The notes below the pieces were generated by a model that saw only the letters and a program-made list of their open reading frames with translations, was not told the origin of the DNA and made no database searches. A stretch of 64,000 nt of DNA from Candidatus Flexifilum affinis (lineage in GTDB: Bacteria; Chloroflexota; Anaerolineae; Aggregatilineales; Phototrophicaceae). The number at the start of each line of letters is the position of its first letter. Within the stretch, counting starts at the first letter, position 1. Of the stretch, positions 63,870 through 64,000 are shown in pieces. A program made the position numbers and the translations under genes. The stretch covers positions 58,747 to 122,746 of the forward strand of contig JADJPJ010000023.1 of the NCBI GenBank assembly GCA_016713325.1. Direction: 5' to 3'.

Positions 63870-64000
63870 TAAGTAGAACGCATGTCTGTTCATAACCCTG
63901 TTCAAAACTCTGCGAACCTGTTCAAAACTCGCTCGCCGCTGTTCATAAGTGGCCTGTCGTGAGGGGGTCAAAAAGAGATGTCTGGGCCAGATCTGTTCAC
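63870..64000. other. Candidate replication-origin region with iterated 9-mers
   Basis: Five copies of one motif lie in 115 bp: TGTTCATAA (63887-63895), TGTTCAAAA (63899-63907), TGTTCAAAA (63919-63927), TGTTCATAA (63940-63948), and TGTTCAC at the window end (63994). Read on the other strand they are TTATGAACA/TTTTGAACA, a variant of the DnaA box. Location next to dnaN in a 650-bp gene-free stretch fits an origin. No dnaA is seen within the window. Confidence 0.5.

Overview
This is a high-G+C, gene-dense bacterial segment, most like Chloroflexota (Anaerolineae-type). That assignment is an inference from gene content: SH3-repeat secreted proteins, an S1-like protein near bS21 and IF-1, a DUF4388 plus small-GTPase operon, a NurA nuclease and two GT39-like polytopic glycosyltransferases. 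No rRNA or other taxonomic marker is present. There is one tRNA (Phe, GAA) and no CRISPR array.

Layout. 0.2-4.5 kb: GNAT, Uma2-type nuclease, secreted beta-propeller, alpha/alpha-toroid protein. 5.0-7.3 kb: translation block (S1-like protein behind a strong promoter and a terminator-bearing leader, rpsU, infA). 7.4-13.7 kb: two GT39-like membrane proteins around SRPBCC, DinB and VOC proteins. 14-19.7 kb: beta-CASP nuclease with a small partner ending in a clamp-binding-like peptide, hydrolase, double FHA protein, PyrD-like/PyrK-like pair. 19.8-23.5 kb: carbohydrate genes (pgmB, LacI regulator, YesL-like protein, GH105-like), then an insertion sequence. 24.9-28.8 kb: AddB-like nuclease and NERD protein. 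28.8-31.2 kb: two receiver-only regulators and a histidine kinase. 32.2-35.5 kb: MMPL exporter divergent from TetR. 35.6-40.4 kb: flavodoxin, GNAT, beta-mannosidase, DtxR regulator. 40.7-45.7 kb: acyl-ACP-reductase-like enzyme with a beta-helix transferase, hydrolase, GTPase/DUF4388 operon. 45.9-52 kb: secreted proteins, O-antigen-ligase-like protein and a TPR/pseudoprotease/zinc-ribbon protein. 52.1-57.8 kb: tRNA-Phe, HAS-barrel and NurA genes, hydrolase/SDR pair, membrane protein. 57.8-63.3 kb: badly frameshifted kinase, M3 peptidase and dnaN. 63.35-64 kb: non-coding, with iterated TGTTCAWAA motifs that may mark the replication origin.

The intergenic space is rich in non-autonomous repeats: three multi-copy families of about 170-220 bp (two with terminal inverted repeats), many short GTAGGG-type palindromes, one palindrome-like segment inside a coding region, and purine-rich GAGGAATGAGG tracts near stop codons. 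Several genes carry single frameshifts, often beside G/C runs, and from about 57.8 kb indels become so frequent (even in essential dnaN) that sequence error is the likeliest cause. The more novel signals are the PyrD-like/PyrK-like pair lacking the orotate motif, the AAR-like plus acyltransferase-like operon, the dead-protease zinc-ribbon protein, the clamp-motif protein beside the beta-CASP nuclease, the leader RNA at 5.07-5.21 kb and the candidate origin.
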